From assembly GCA_014529385.2 (NCBI GenBank), contig CM043942.1, positions 108,189,141 through 108,253,140 on the forward strand: a DNA stretch of 64,000 bases. Direction: 5' to 3'. Below are positions 23,945 to 32,263 of this stretch, piece by piece; position 1 is the stretch's first letter; each line of letters opens with the position of its first letter. The DNA comes from Adiantum capillus-veneris. Its lineage: Eukaryota > Streptophyta > Polypodiopsida > Polypodiales > Pteridaceae. A program made the position numbers and the translations under genes. The notes under the pieces were generated by a model. That model did not search any database and was not told where the DNA came from. It worked only from the letters and a program-made list of their open reading frames with translations.

Positions 23945-24211
23945 CCCTGGTACTCAGCCTTAAATTCCACTCTTTTCAAAAAAGAAATTAGCCCTCAAAA
24001 ATCTTAACCAAGCCCTTTATAAAAACCCTACCTCCTCCCCCTCCCTTACAAACACATCTTACCAACACCACCACTGATGAGCTCTTAAGAGCGAAACACG
24101 TTGGTTGTTATTTCCCCTATCATTACCAACATTTTTTTAACACCCATCAATTCTCGCTAATCTTATGCGGTCGTTTCACACGCTTTAGTATTTGTCATTT
24201 TTTTAAATAAG
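23945..24211 (+). repeat. Right pseudo-LTR of PLE
   Basis: It repeats 18740-19007, including the TATAAAAA box (about 24018) and the hammerhead motif, and ends near TTTTAAATAAG. Confidence 0.85.
24067..24109 (+). ncRNA. Hammerhead ribozyme (right pLTR), stem I damaged
   Basis: Core CTGATGA (24074-24080), stem II GCTC-TTAA-GAGC and GAA are unchanged. Stem III reads ACACGT, no longer self-complementary. The sequence after the cleavage base is GGTTGTT instead of TGGTGGT, so one T is lost and stem I no longer pairs fully with ACCACCA. Cleavage is probably weak or absent. Confidence 0.8.
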
Positions 24212-24397
24212 AGCTAAATTTTTCTAGGTTTCTTAATTCCAAACTTTTAGGGTACCCAGAACCAATTTTCAGAGACCAAACAAGTCACAAATTCCTGACT
24301 TTTTAGAGACTTAACCAAGGGCAAAAAGGGATTGTGTGCACTAAGCCAAGGTGTTCTTATCAAGGACCATCTTGAGAGTATTTAGTGAGGATTAAAC

Positions 24398-25243
24398 ATG
24401 AGAAATCATCCATCATTAGGGTTTCCCACTCAACTCAGAGCTATGCCACCTACACAAACAACTAGAAATACTGCAACACCTATAACAAGAGGGTTGAGAC
24501 AAGACCATGAGGCTTATCAATCATATCAAGCCAAACCTCAAGGCATGGCTCATGGATATTTGTCAAGTGATCCTGTAGCTCACTGGAAGCCAAACCAATC
24601 AACTAAAATGCGGGAGTTTGGAAGAGCAAAAGTGGAAATTGCTGGAGACTTAGAGGAGAAGCATCCTCTAATCAACAAACCCAACGTGAGGTTCATCAAA
24701 ACTAATGAAGCCACGAGAGTTCTAACGGATTATACTTATGATGGCCTTTATAGGTTACCTATTGGGGATCAAAACAACTTCTATAGATGTTTAAATTCCA
24801 TCATTGAAGAGTTGACAGACTATAAGAACCTCTATGCCTTCACATACACAGATGATCAGGGAGTGCAAGTTCTAATGGTACATAAGTATGGACGAGAGTA
24901 CAAACTTATCAGCCCATTTGAGCTAGAAAGATATACATACATGGGTACTCCAATCTCTACTTACTACTTTCAACCGAGTGTAAGCATACCAGGGTTTTTT
25001 GAGACTGATTTACAAGAAGCTAACATTGAAACTATGGGATCAAATGGACCTCAAACATCCAAAATAGCTATTCACGGGAGTGTAGCTCCTACCTCATTGA
25101 GTGGAACCACGAGACCACCAATTAGACTTACAAATCCATCAACATTTCCAAAACATGTCTCAAAGGGGATTCCACCAGGATTTGCTCCAAGACGAGAAGA
25201 AGGAACGAGGGATGTCTTTGTGAGAGACCCCAACACGCTATGA
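24398..25243 (+). CDS. N-terminal gag extension ORF (C1)
   Basis: This 281-residue frame starts MRNHPSLGFPTQLRAMPPTQ just after the leader. Residues about 85-185 form a compact domain (RFIKTNEATRVLTDYTYDGL, then YAFTYTDDQGVQVLMVHKYG and REYKLI). The same pattern recurs in C2 at about 34470-34700, so it is a conserved part of this lineage. The tail is Pro/Gly-rich. The frame ends 22 bases before the main gag ORF, which continues in another frame. I do not know this domain from other elements. Confidence 0.65.
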   Translation: MRNHPSLGFPTQLRAMPPTQTTRNTATPITRGLRQDHEAYQSYQAKPQGMAHGYLSSDPVAHWKPNQSTKMREFGRAKVEIAGDLEEKHPLINKPNVRFIKTNEATRVLTDYTYDGLYRLPIGDQNNFYRCLNSIIEELTDYKNLYAFTYTDDQGVQVLMVHKYGREYKLISPFELERYTYMGTPISTYYFQPSVSIPGFFETDLQEANIETMGSNGPQTSKIAIHGSVAPTSLSGTTRPPIRLTNPSTFPKHVSKGIPPGFAPRREEGTRDVFVRDPNTL

Positions 25244-25264
25244 TACAGGGTTGAACCAGAACCA

Positions 25265-26374
25265 ATGAGACCATATCAATTGCCAAAATGTGTCAAGAAG
25301 AAGTATGATGGATTAAGGGATCCATACGAACATGCATCCTTGTTCAAACAAGTGTTAAGAGCCGAACAAGTATTTTATTTTCATACACAGTATGAGGGAT
25401 TTGGCTTAACCTTGGAAGGGATAGCATTGAATTGGTTCCAACCGTTGGACAAAAATGCCTTCTCAAACGTTAAACAACTATTGCAAGAATTTTTTGTGGA
25501 GTTCTCTAAAAGGGGAATCAAGCATAACAAAGTGTCCCAAATCTATGCATTCAAGCAAAAAGAAGATGAGAGAGTGAAGGAAGCATCTCTACGCTTCAAA
25601 CAATATATAGAGAGATGTCCGGAACGCGAGTTACCACAAGATGAAAGATTACCAATTCTCTTCATAGAGGGTTTGAAAAATGAAACTCTCAAGAAAGATT
25701 TGCACTTAAAAGGATGTACTTCCTTTGAACAAGTCACGAGAGAAGCGTTATACCTAGCTGACAATTGTAAAGCCAATGGCGAGGAAATTGGTGATACAAA
25801 GATCACTATGGATAATGCTCCTTTAGCATCTAGTGAAACCAACACAAGGCAAGTGGTTATGTATCAATTAATGACCAACGTATATGAGCTAGCAACGCAA
25901 GTAGCACAACGAATAAAATGGTGTGCCATTGAGCAAAAATGGACCAATCATGAGATGAGTGAGTGCTACTATAATCAAACCCACACGAGGGGGATACTAT
26001 TTGGACATCAAATAGAAAAACAAATGCCATTACCAAATCATCCATTATTTCAAAATAGGAATGTATCAAGGGATTTACAAAGAGCTGAGGTATCACAACC
26101 TTGGCTAGGGCAAGAACCTATGAGAAAACTCTATTCATTGAATGAGGACACTCTGATGTTTATAGCCAATCAAGAGCATAGACCAGAGACCATTCTGGCT
26201 AAGCAAGAACAACCATCAATTGTGCCACCAGTGACTCAACAAGATGGACCATGCTACAAGTGTGGAGGTAATCATTGGGACAAGAATTATGCTAGTGTAG
26301 AGATAATTGGATATTGTTTGGAGTGTGCCATTACACACGTTGTTCCTAATTGTCCAAAACACCCAAACAAATAG
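25265..26374 (+). CDS. gag: Gag with double zinc knuckle (C1)
   Basis: 369 residues. The retrotransposon gag core lies at about residues 40-160 (GFGLTLEGIALNWFQPLDKN, RFKQYIERCPERELPQDERL, FIEGLKNETLKKDLHLKG). Near the C-terminus are two zinc-knuckle-like motifs: CYKCGGNHWDKNY, whose last Cys is Tyr, and CLECAITHVVPNCP (C-X2-C-X3-H-X4-C), which looks intact. Gag forms the particle and binds RNA. The equivalent C2 region keeps the final Cys (DCP) of knuckle 1 but has an internal stop. Confidence 0.8.
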   Translation: MRPYQLPKCVKKKYDGLRDPYEHASLFKQVLRAEQVFYFHTQYEGFGLTLEGIALNWFQPLDKNAFSNVKQLLQEFFVEFSKRGIKHNKVSQIYAFKQKEDERVKEASLRFKQYIERCPERELPQDERLPILFIEGLKNETLKKDLHLKGCTSFEQVTREALYLADNCKANGEEIGDTKITMDNAPLASSETNTRQVVMYQLMTNVYELATQVAQRIKWCAIEQKWTNHEMSECYYNQTHTRGILFGHQIEKQMPLPNHPLFQNRNVSRDLQRAEVSQPWLGQEPMRKLYSLNEDTLMFIANQEHRPETILAKQEQPSIVPPVTQQDGPCYKCGGNHWDKNYASVEIIGYCLECAITHVVPNCPKHPNK

Positions 26375-26386
26375 GGGAAAAAAACA

Positions 26387-27501
26387 ATGAATTTTGTGGG
26401 AGTGTTACCTTCTCCAAGTGGATCAGAGGCAGAACCCAAAATTCCTGTGAAGGTAGTGACTAGAGCCCAAGCAAAAGAAAATGCTGAGGACCAAGCTAAC
26501 GAGGAGAAAGATCAACAACCCAAACAAGGGGAAACAACTAGTGTGTCAGTGAGGACTGGGAGAAAATCTTGGAAATCCAAAAGAGACAAAGTTAAATAAA
26601 AAACAATTACAAATCAAACTGCACTACAAACATAATTACAAGAGACAAAGGAGAAGTTAAAAAAAGAACAGGAAAACAAAACGGTGGTGAGCGATAAGAA
26701 ACCAAGGAAGGCATCTTCTAGAGGATCTGTGTTGGTAGACAAAGTCCTAGAGCCATTAGATGCTGCATTGGAAGCATATGAGGCTAGATTGAAACCCAAC
26801 CAAACCCTAGAGCAACGAGCAATGAAATATCCTCATGCTGAGGTAGAGACTTAGAGGTTGAAAATGTGTAAGGAATTGGTAAAAACTGCACAGGCAATGA
26901 TGGATCTTGAAGCACCAATTCCACCTCCAGAAACAAAACCAAAAAGTGTTGGATTTGAAAGTTTGTTGAAACATTAACTCAAAGAAACATTGAGATAGAA
27001 TCACAAAAGGATGTGCAAGCAAAGACCACAACACAAGAAACCAGCAACCTAGAAATTCAACTAGATGATCAAGTAGTGGCCAACACCACTAATGATGCAA
27101 GGTCAAGATCACAATTTGTGGCACCTATCCCAGAGATAGATGAGCCATGGCCAAATGAATTGTGGGAAGCAATTAGAAGTGCAAAAGATGGAAGCGCGAC
27201 TTTCCAATCTACACCCATAACTGAGGTCAATACAGGGCATGAAGTCTATCAGGGAGACATTCAATCTCTAAATGGAGATGCAGGGACAAAAGTTTCAATT
27301 GAAAGCAAACCAGAGTCTTTGAAGACCTTACCCTCATACATAGGAGACCATGAGGCAGACTCAGAGACTAGAGTGGTTCCATTTGAGAGGAAAGCCATAT
27401 CCAAGATGATGGATACAAAGAGTATGCGAGAGCTGATGTCAGCTCCAATACAGTGCACCATTACTCTATCTGAACTGCTTAAGATTAGACCACATGTATA
27501 G
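26387..27501 (+). pseudogene. Gag-protease spacer, charged region (C1)
   Basis: Two open pieces (26387-26599 and 27013-27501) with stops between them encode a charged, low-complexity linker. It has KVVTRAQAKENAEDQANEEK, an EAYEARLKPNQTLEQRA-like stretch near 26770-26820 and an ALPAPIQCTITLSELLKIRP-like end. The matching C2 region (36534-37792) has QLDALLKAYKARLKKNQNQE and ACTITLAELLKLRPN, so both elements share it. Function unknown; probably part of Gag or a helical spacer. Confidence 0.6.
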
Positions 27502-27519
27502 GATGAAGTAGGCAACAAT

Positions 27520-28365
27520 TTGGGGAAGATGGGATTAAAGATACCTCTTCAAGATCTACCCTCAAATGAACAATCAAACAAAACTCAACAAGAAAGTGCA
27601 AATGCTAAACCTGTGCCAATAAACAAGGTGGGGGAATATTGCGAAGGAGAAGAAGGAAACACCACCTTACCTATGGAATACAAAGCAGTTAAAACATTGG
27701 CTATACTTGATAGTGGGGCTGGAGTACCCATAGCCACAAAAGACATTTGGGAAAAATGGGGTAGACCAACGCTTGGGAAAACTAGAATGAAGCTGCAACT
27801 TGCAGATGGATACACGGAAAAACCTTTGGGTATCCTAGAGCAAATTATTGTGACTTCTTGTGGAATTGAATATGAACATACATTTGCAATAGTATATTTT
27901 GGAAAAGGGAACAATTTTGATATCATTTTAGGAAGACCTTTCATGCGTCAACTTAAGATGGTTCAAGATTGGGGCTATGACTATATCTACTTCAGACATA
28001 AAAATATCACCACAAAAATAAGCATAAAAGACCATAGCTATAGAGATTTACTAACCATGTTTTGTGATGAAGGAGGCTATGACCTAGTTTCATGTTTTAT
28101 GTTGAAAGTGCTGAGAAATGCTAATGAGATTTGTGAGAATGAAGATAGAGGGACAAATAGCTATGTCATGGAGGATGCTGCACAAACACAAACTAGGAGA
28201 GCAATACAACCATGTGGAGATTTCATCATTGACATACTTGAAGAGTCAACAACATCTACTCCAAAGAAACTAACTTCAAATGATGCAGAGTTGAAAGTAC
28301 AGGAAGAGTCATATGTGCAAAGCTCCACATCAACAGATGTTCTACAAACTTCAAAGGAAGAATGA
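27520..28365 (+). CDS. Retropepsin (C1)
   Basis: 281 residues. The catalytic loop LAILDSGAGVPIATKDIWEK lies near residue 67 and the family C-terminal block FDIILGRPFMRQLKMVQDWG near residue 135. Between them are a KLQLADG strand and a CGIEYEHTFAIVYFG strand, as in an intact single-domain retroviral protease. The remaining ~120 residues are acidic and unassigned. RT should follow, but the ORF ends and the second protease-like ORF begins with overlap. The active-site DSGA is intact. Confidence 0.85.
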   Translation: MGKMGLKIPLQDLPSNEQSNKTQQESANAKPVPINKVGEYCEGEEGNTTLPMEYKAVKTLAILDSGAGVPIATKDIWEKWGRPTLGKTRMKLQLADGYTEKPLGILEQIIVTSCGIEYEHTFAIVYFGKGNNFDIILGRPFMRQLKMVQDWGYDYIYFRHKNITTKISIKDHSYRDLLTMFCDEGGYDLVSCFMLKVLRNANEICENEDRGTNSYVMEDAAQTQTRRAIQPCGDFIIDILEESTTSTPKKLTSNDAELKVQEESYVQSSTSTDVLQTSKEE

Positions 28366-28660
28366 GGAAGGAGCCAAAGATGAAAAATATCCCACATTGA
28401 TCAAAGTCAATTTATGCGGACAAAAAGGGCTCAAGGTTACATGTTCGGCCGCAATTGATCCTTATGCTACTAAGAATATAATGGCATATGGCACTTGGAT
28501 AATGATGGGAAAGCCGACAATTAAAGAAGTGGAGGAAAGAGTATACACTAGTGCCAAAACACCAATCCCAAGTTTTGGCATAGCGGAGGCAATACTCAAG
28601 TTGAGTCATGGGGAGTTCAAAGACAACTTCAACATAGTTGACTCACATCACATCAAATAA
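28313..28660 (+). CDS. Second retropepsin-like ORF, active site lost (C1)
   Basis: 115 residues. The core reads YPTLIKVNLCGQKGLKVTCS, AAIDPYATKNIMAYGTWI and a KDNFNIVDSH strand. It aligns in outline with the C2 ORF at 42536-42826, where the corresponding loop is TLLDSGAQANLIS. Here DSG is replaced by DPY, so it should be inactive. It overlaps the end of the first protease ORF by 53 bases in another frame. Confidence 0.55.
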   Translation: MCKAPHQQMFYKLQRKNEEGAKDEKYPTLIKVNLCGQKGLKVTCSAAIDPYATKNIMAYGTWIMMGKPTIKEVEERVYTSAKTPIPSFGIAEAILKLSHGEFKDNFNIVDSHHIK

Positions 28661-28900
28661 AGTCTAGTCCTAACAAAGAGTTGGAAGAATATCTTCTTCG
28701 GGCAACAACAAAAAGCATCATCAACAACAACAAAGACGGTCCAAGAGACATCAACAAAAAAGACACAACCATCTGCAACAGAAAAAGCTAAGGCCAAACT
28801 AAACATTGAAGAAGATCATCCTCGCAAGTCAGTTTTACCTTCGACAAGCCCACATCAAAGCTCAAGCAAAGCCTCTACATCAAGAACGAAAGCTTCAACA

Positions 28901-29869
28901 ATGCAATGGATCCCTAAACAAAAGGTTTTGCAACCTAAATCTCTATCGCAGCAAAGTCTCCAAAAGAAGCAAAGAAATGTCAAGCAGGTGTTGGTATCCA
29001 AGGAACACATTAAAGTCAAAGATCCAATTTGGATACACTCTCAAGAACAATCTCAACAACAAAAGGCGATAGGGTGGGTGGCCTCAAATGATGTTTGGGC
29101 CAAAAAGCCCAAGGTAACGGCATGGAACTTCTTACCCTTACAAAGAAACCCCACAAAGAACAAGCCAAGCATTCAACGCAAGACAACCAACTCAACTAGG
29201 AGAAAGAAGAAGCAAAAGAAAAGAGATTCAAAGAAGCAAACAATACAACAAATATGGGTACCAAAGTCAGAGATTTATCAAGCTACCCAACAAGGCCAAA
29301 TGAAGACAAAGAATAGAATGGTGCCCGTCAAGCTACTTGAAGCACAAGGATTCTATGAAGGTAACACCCAAATATGGTTACCCAAAGTAGTTGCTCAACC
29401 TAGAGCCACTAAGACCAACCAAGTAGCAAAGGACCCCACACAAAGACAATCAACAACAACAAAGAGCCAATGGAGACTAAGCACAACCAAGGGAGAAACA
29501 ACCTCAAAATGGATCCCTCGTCTTCTACTACAAAAGCAAGGCTTTTACAATGGTAATAGACAAGTATGGATACAAAAGCCTAGTGTCCATCAAGTCAAGG
29601 GAGCAACTCATGAAGCAAGAACAAAGTGGGTCCCAAAACCACTGTTGAAAACTCAGGCTCCACACAAAGAAGAAAAAGTAAAGGTACAACAATGCGGCCT
29701 CCTTACGGAACATCCCATGCAACAAAAGAAGCTAGAGGAGTCAAAGTATGCCAACTTACTTAAAAATATGGTGGCATCCAAAGACCAAAGCAATGATAGA
29801 GGCCTTAATCTCAAGAACTTATGGCATTGGGTTTCAGGTCATGAACAGGTAAGTCCAAGTCGCCATTAA
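28901..29869 (+). CDS. Basic tryptophan-repeat ORF (C1)
   Basis: The 322-residue frame is very rich in Lys, Gln and Thr and carries a recurring W-[VIL]-[PQ]-[KR] motif: MQWIPKQ, PIWIHSQ, QIWVPKSE, QIWLPKVV, SKWIPRLL, QVWIQKPS, TKWVPKPL. Spacing is roughly 20-60 residues, and several motifs are preceded by a G-F-Y-x-G-N phrase (EAQGFYEGNTQIWLPK, QKQGFYNGNRQVWIQK). It follows the second protease-like ORF, as in C2. No known domain is recognised. The composition suggests RNA binding or a structural role. The first Met may not be the true start, since the frame is open upstream. Confidence 0.6.
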   Translation: MQWIPKQKVLQPKSLSQQSLQKKQRNVKQVLVSKEHIKVKDPIWIHSQEQSQQQKAIGWVASNDVWAKKPKVTAWNFLPLQRNPTKNKPSIQRKTTNSTRRKKKQKKRDSKKQTIQQIWVPKSEIYQATQQGQMKTKNRMVPVKLLEAQGFYEGNTQIWLPKVVAQPRATKTNQVAKDPTQRQSTTTKSQWRLSTTKGETTSKWIPRLLLQKQGFYNGNRQVWIQKPSVHQVKGATHEARTKWVPKPLLKTQAPHKEEKVKVQQCGLLTEHPMQQKKLEESKYANLLKNMVASKDQSNDRGLNLKNLWHWVSGHEQVSPSRH

Positions 29870-30513
29870 AAATACATGGCATAAAAGTCAAGAGTCGGGC
29901 AGTTGAGCCACTAAATGAGCAAGGCATTAGTCCCAAAGATTCAAGTAATATTCTCTATGGTCTAAGAGTCTTAGCTATTCTAGTTACTGCTCAAGGTGGA
30001 GGAGTTGAGCATATTTATGTTGTGTCACTCATGCTGGTATAGGTGAGCATAAGAGTCCAAGTCTATGTATTTTAAGTTTGGTAAAGTGAAGAAGAGAGTC
30101 CAAAAGACACTCACGCACTATGCATAGTGAGTAATGAGTGGAGAAGCTTCAACATCAAAAACCCTTCTTGGAAATGTGAAAGCTATTGAGATGTCCTTGG
30201 ATATCACATGTGCTACATTTGTTCCTTGAAGCACCCAACAACTCATTTTTCACACCACATGATTTTCTTAAAAGAACTCTTGTGTGCATATAGAGTGTCC
30301 CATAATTGACACTTGCATTACGCACTCTTACTTTATTTCTCCCAAGCACTCACCTTGCATGAACATGTACTCAACTTCCAAGTGTTCAACCCCAATAAGA
30401 GCGTATACCAAAGGCATTTTTTTCCACTGGATTTTCCCCTTTGGTCATTCAGGTTCTAGACCCTAATTTAGAAACACCCATCACTATTCTATTGTATCTA
30501 TTCCTTCCATCAA
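29870..30513 (+). other. Spacer in C1, nothing recognised
   Basis: Only short frames are present. No motif or repeat was found. Confidence 0.4.
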
Positions 30514-30996
30514 ATGAAACCAATAAAGAATTTGTTACACGATCTTCAAAGAGATAAAGTGGGGCCACATTGTTCTCAACTACGCTTCGACAAGAGCAGC
30601 TCTTATCTTCAAAGATACCAACAAAGCTCTATTGACAAAGTGGCAACGAAAATCAAATTGGAGATGTCAGAGCACACATGTCAAAGTCTCAAACATTTTG
30701 AGATACGAGCTTCAATAAAAAGTCAACTGCACCAGGACGCAAAGTATCCAAAGAAGCAGGAATCATCGACCAACTGCACAAATGGAAAGGTAAAGCAGGA
30801 TGTGCAACAACATGCACAAATGCCTCGTCCACAACATGCATATCACAAAGAACACATGTTCATCAATCAAAGGAAAATGGGCACCCCATTTGAACAAGCA
30901 AAACATGCCAGATATAACTCAATCAAGGAAGGGGGGAGTCTCATCAACAAGAAGACCAGACTACAAATGGTCGTGTCAAGGGACGACACGAGCTAG
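30514..30996 (+). CDS. Terminal basic ORF of C1, unknown
   Basis: This 160-residue frame (starts MKPIKNLLHDLQRDKVGP) is rich in Lys, Gln and His and ends right before the purine tract at 30995-31007 and the LTR. It has no recognisable domain. Its openness and position suggest a lineage-specific last ORF, but chance cannot be excluded. Confidence 0.35.
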   Translation: MKPIKNLLHDLQRDKVGPHCSQLRFDKSSSYLQRYQQSSIDKVATKIKLEMSEHTCQSLKHFEIRASIKSQLHQDAKYPKKQESSTNCTNGKVKQDVQQHAQMPRPQHAYHKEHMFINQRKMGTPFEQAKHARYNSIKEGGSLINKKTRLQMVVSRDDTS

Positions 30997-31007
30997 GAAG
31001 TGGGGAG
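30995..31007 (+). other. Polypurine tract of C1
   Basis: AGGAAGTGGGGAG lies directly before the LTR start TGTTTGG. It is the likely plus-strand primer. Confidence 0.75.
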
Positions 31008-32244
31008 TGTTTGGAGGTGATAACAACATACAAGTGCCCACCTAGCCAAGGCGCCCGTTGGGTCATCCGACCAAAGTTTTGATATGGTCACATTATTTTT
31101 CCAATGTTTAATACATCAAACCCTGTAAAAGCATAATGTCAATCGTCTATGTCAAGTCCAAGTCAAAGATGTAATTTTTCCAATGATGTATGTAAAGGTC
31201 CATGAGAAGTTGTCCGCCGGCCACTTTAGAAAGCCCTAGGTATATAATACACTAAGGTTAGTGTGAAAAGGGAGATTATTTTTTGAAGATAAGTGACTAT
31301 TGCATTACGCACAGAGAGCTACCTCTTTGCTCCAACTTGTAATCATCGCTTCTGTGGCTACGATAATCCAAATTCAGTTTTGTTTCTTGCATTGTGTTCC
31401 TCTTACTCTGCTCTTTCATTCAAGTGTAAGCATTCAAGATTCGGTGAAGGTTTCAAACGCATCCGTTTAGGCCTTAAATCATTGTTTTGAGTGTTTATAT
31501 GCGTATTTTATGTTGTTTTGACCCTAGGAGAGGCTTTAGGGACCCAAAAACGACCCTTTAGGATCATTCGTTTATTGTTTTTGCGTACTTTGGGACGATG
31601 TACCTCCCCAGAATGCTATGACAGTGGTAGGATATGTTCCTGATAGTCCCTTGTAGCTTCCCTTCAAGTTTCGTGCGATTTCGATATGATCTGCATGGTG
31701 AATGGGCGTGATGACTGTAGAGTTGTGTAGAAGGACATAGGCAGATTACTTGGTTTTAGTGCGATTGATTTGCTTGTAGAGTTAGTAATTGCATCTCTTT
31801 GAGTTCACTTCATTAGGGTTGACATCCTAGTAAGTTTCCATGCTTCATCCGAGTCGCTTCCCCTGTATCGATAATTTTATGTTGATGCTTGAGAGTTATG
31901 CTATGGACGTCTGTCACGGCGACCCGCAAACACAGGCCTTAAGGAGAGTGGCCTATTGGTGTTAATAGGATATCCCTCAAGTTTCATAGCGTTTTGAGAA
32001 TGTCTAATGGGTATTTGGCTCATGGAAGCGTTTTAGGAAATCTCCTCCTGTGCACAATAGTAGGCTGTAACTTAGACACTGGGTAGATACCTCTGTAGAA
32101 AGTAGTCAATGGTCGATCGAGTGTAGGTTGTTGAAACCCAATGTTTCTTCCACGTACCTGTGGGTCGAGCTTCGTCCTTAGCTGACAATTCTTGTTAGGT
32201 GAGTTCTCGCTGTGCTGACGTCCGTCTCGACGTATCTGCTAACA
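31008..32244 (+). repeat. LTR of the C lineage (1237 bp), shared by C1 and C2
   Basis: It begins TGTTTGGAGG and ends GCTAACA, with TGTT/AACA inverted ends. A polypurine tract adjoins on the left and a primer-binding site on the right. It therefore serves as 3' LTR of C1 and 5' LTR of C2, as expected after recombination between tandem copies. A TATATAAT box lies at about 31241. No second copy is present in the window. Confidence 0.75.
31241..31248 (+). promoter_or_regulatory. TATA box in C-lineage LTR
   Basis: TATATAAT lies 234 bases into the LTR, a plausible position for the U3 promoter. Confidence 0.5.
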
Positions 32245-32245
32245 T

Positions 32246-32263
32246 TGGTGCCGCTACGAGGAC
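32246..32263 (+). other. Primer-binding site of C2
   Basis: TGGTGCCGCTACGAGGAC follows the LTR end by one base. It resembles the TGGCGCCGTTGCCGGGG site, usually assigned to tRNA-Asp, of Athila/Tat-type plant elements. The exact tRNA is not certain. Confidence 0.6.

Larger units (their letters stand above)
18740..24211 (+). mobile_element. Penelope-like element with hammerhead ribozymes
   Basis: Two direct repeats of about 268 bp (18740-19007 and 23945-24211) each contain a hammerhead ribozyme motif. Between them lie an N-terminal helical/proline-rich ORF and a reverse transcriptase with Penelope-family landmarks. This is the layout of PLEs with pseudo-LTRs. It interrupts the leader of element C1. 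No clear target duplication was found. No GIY-YIG endonuclease was recognised either before or after RT. Confidence 0.88.
17341..31007 (+). mobile_element. Gypsy-lineage element C1, lacks RT and integrase; split by PLE
   Basis: A leader with palindromic repeats (17341-18739 and 24212-24397) precedes gag, a spacer ORF, retropepsin, a second retropepsin-like ORF, a W-repeat ORF and a final basic ORF, ending at a purine tract before the LTR at 31008. The order matches C2 except that RT, RNase H and integrase are absent between the two protease ORFs. Most frames here are longer and cleaner than in C2. The 5' LTR is missing; chromovirus B abuts at 17340. Confidence 0.75.
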
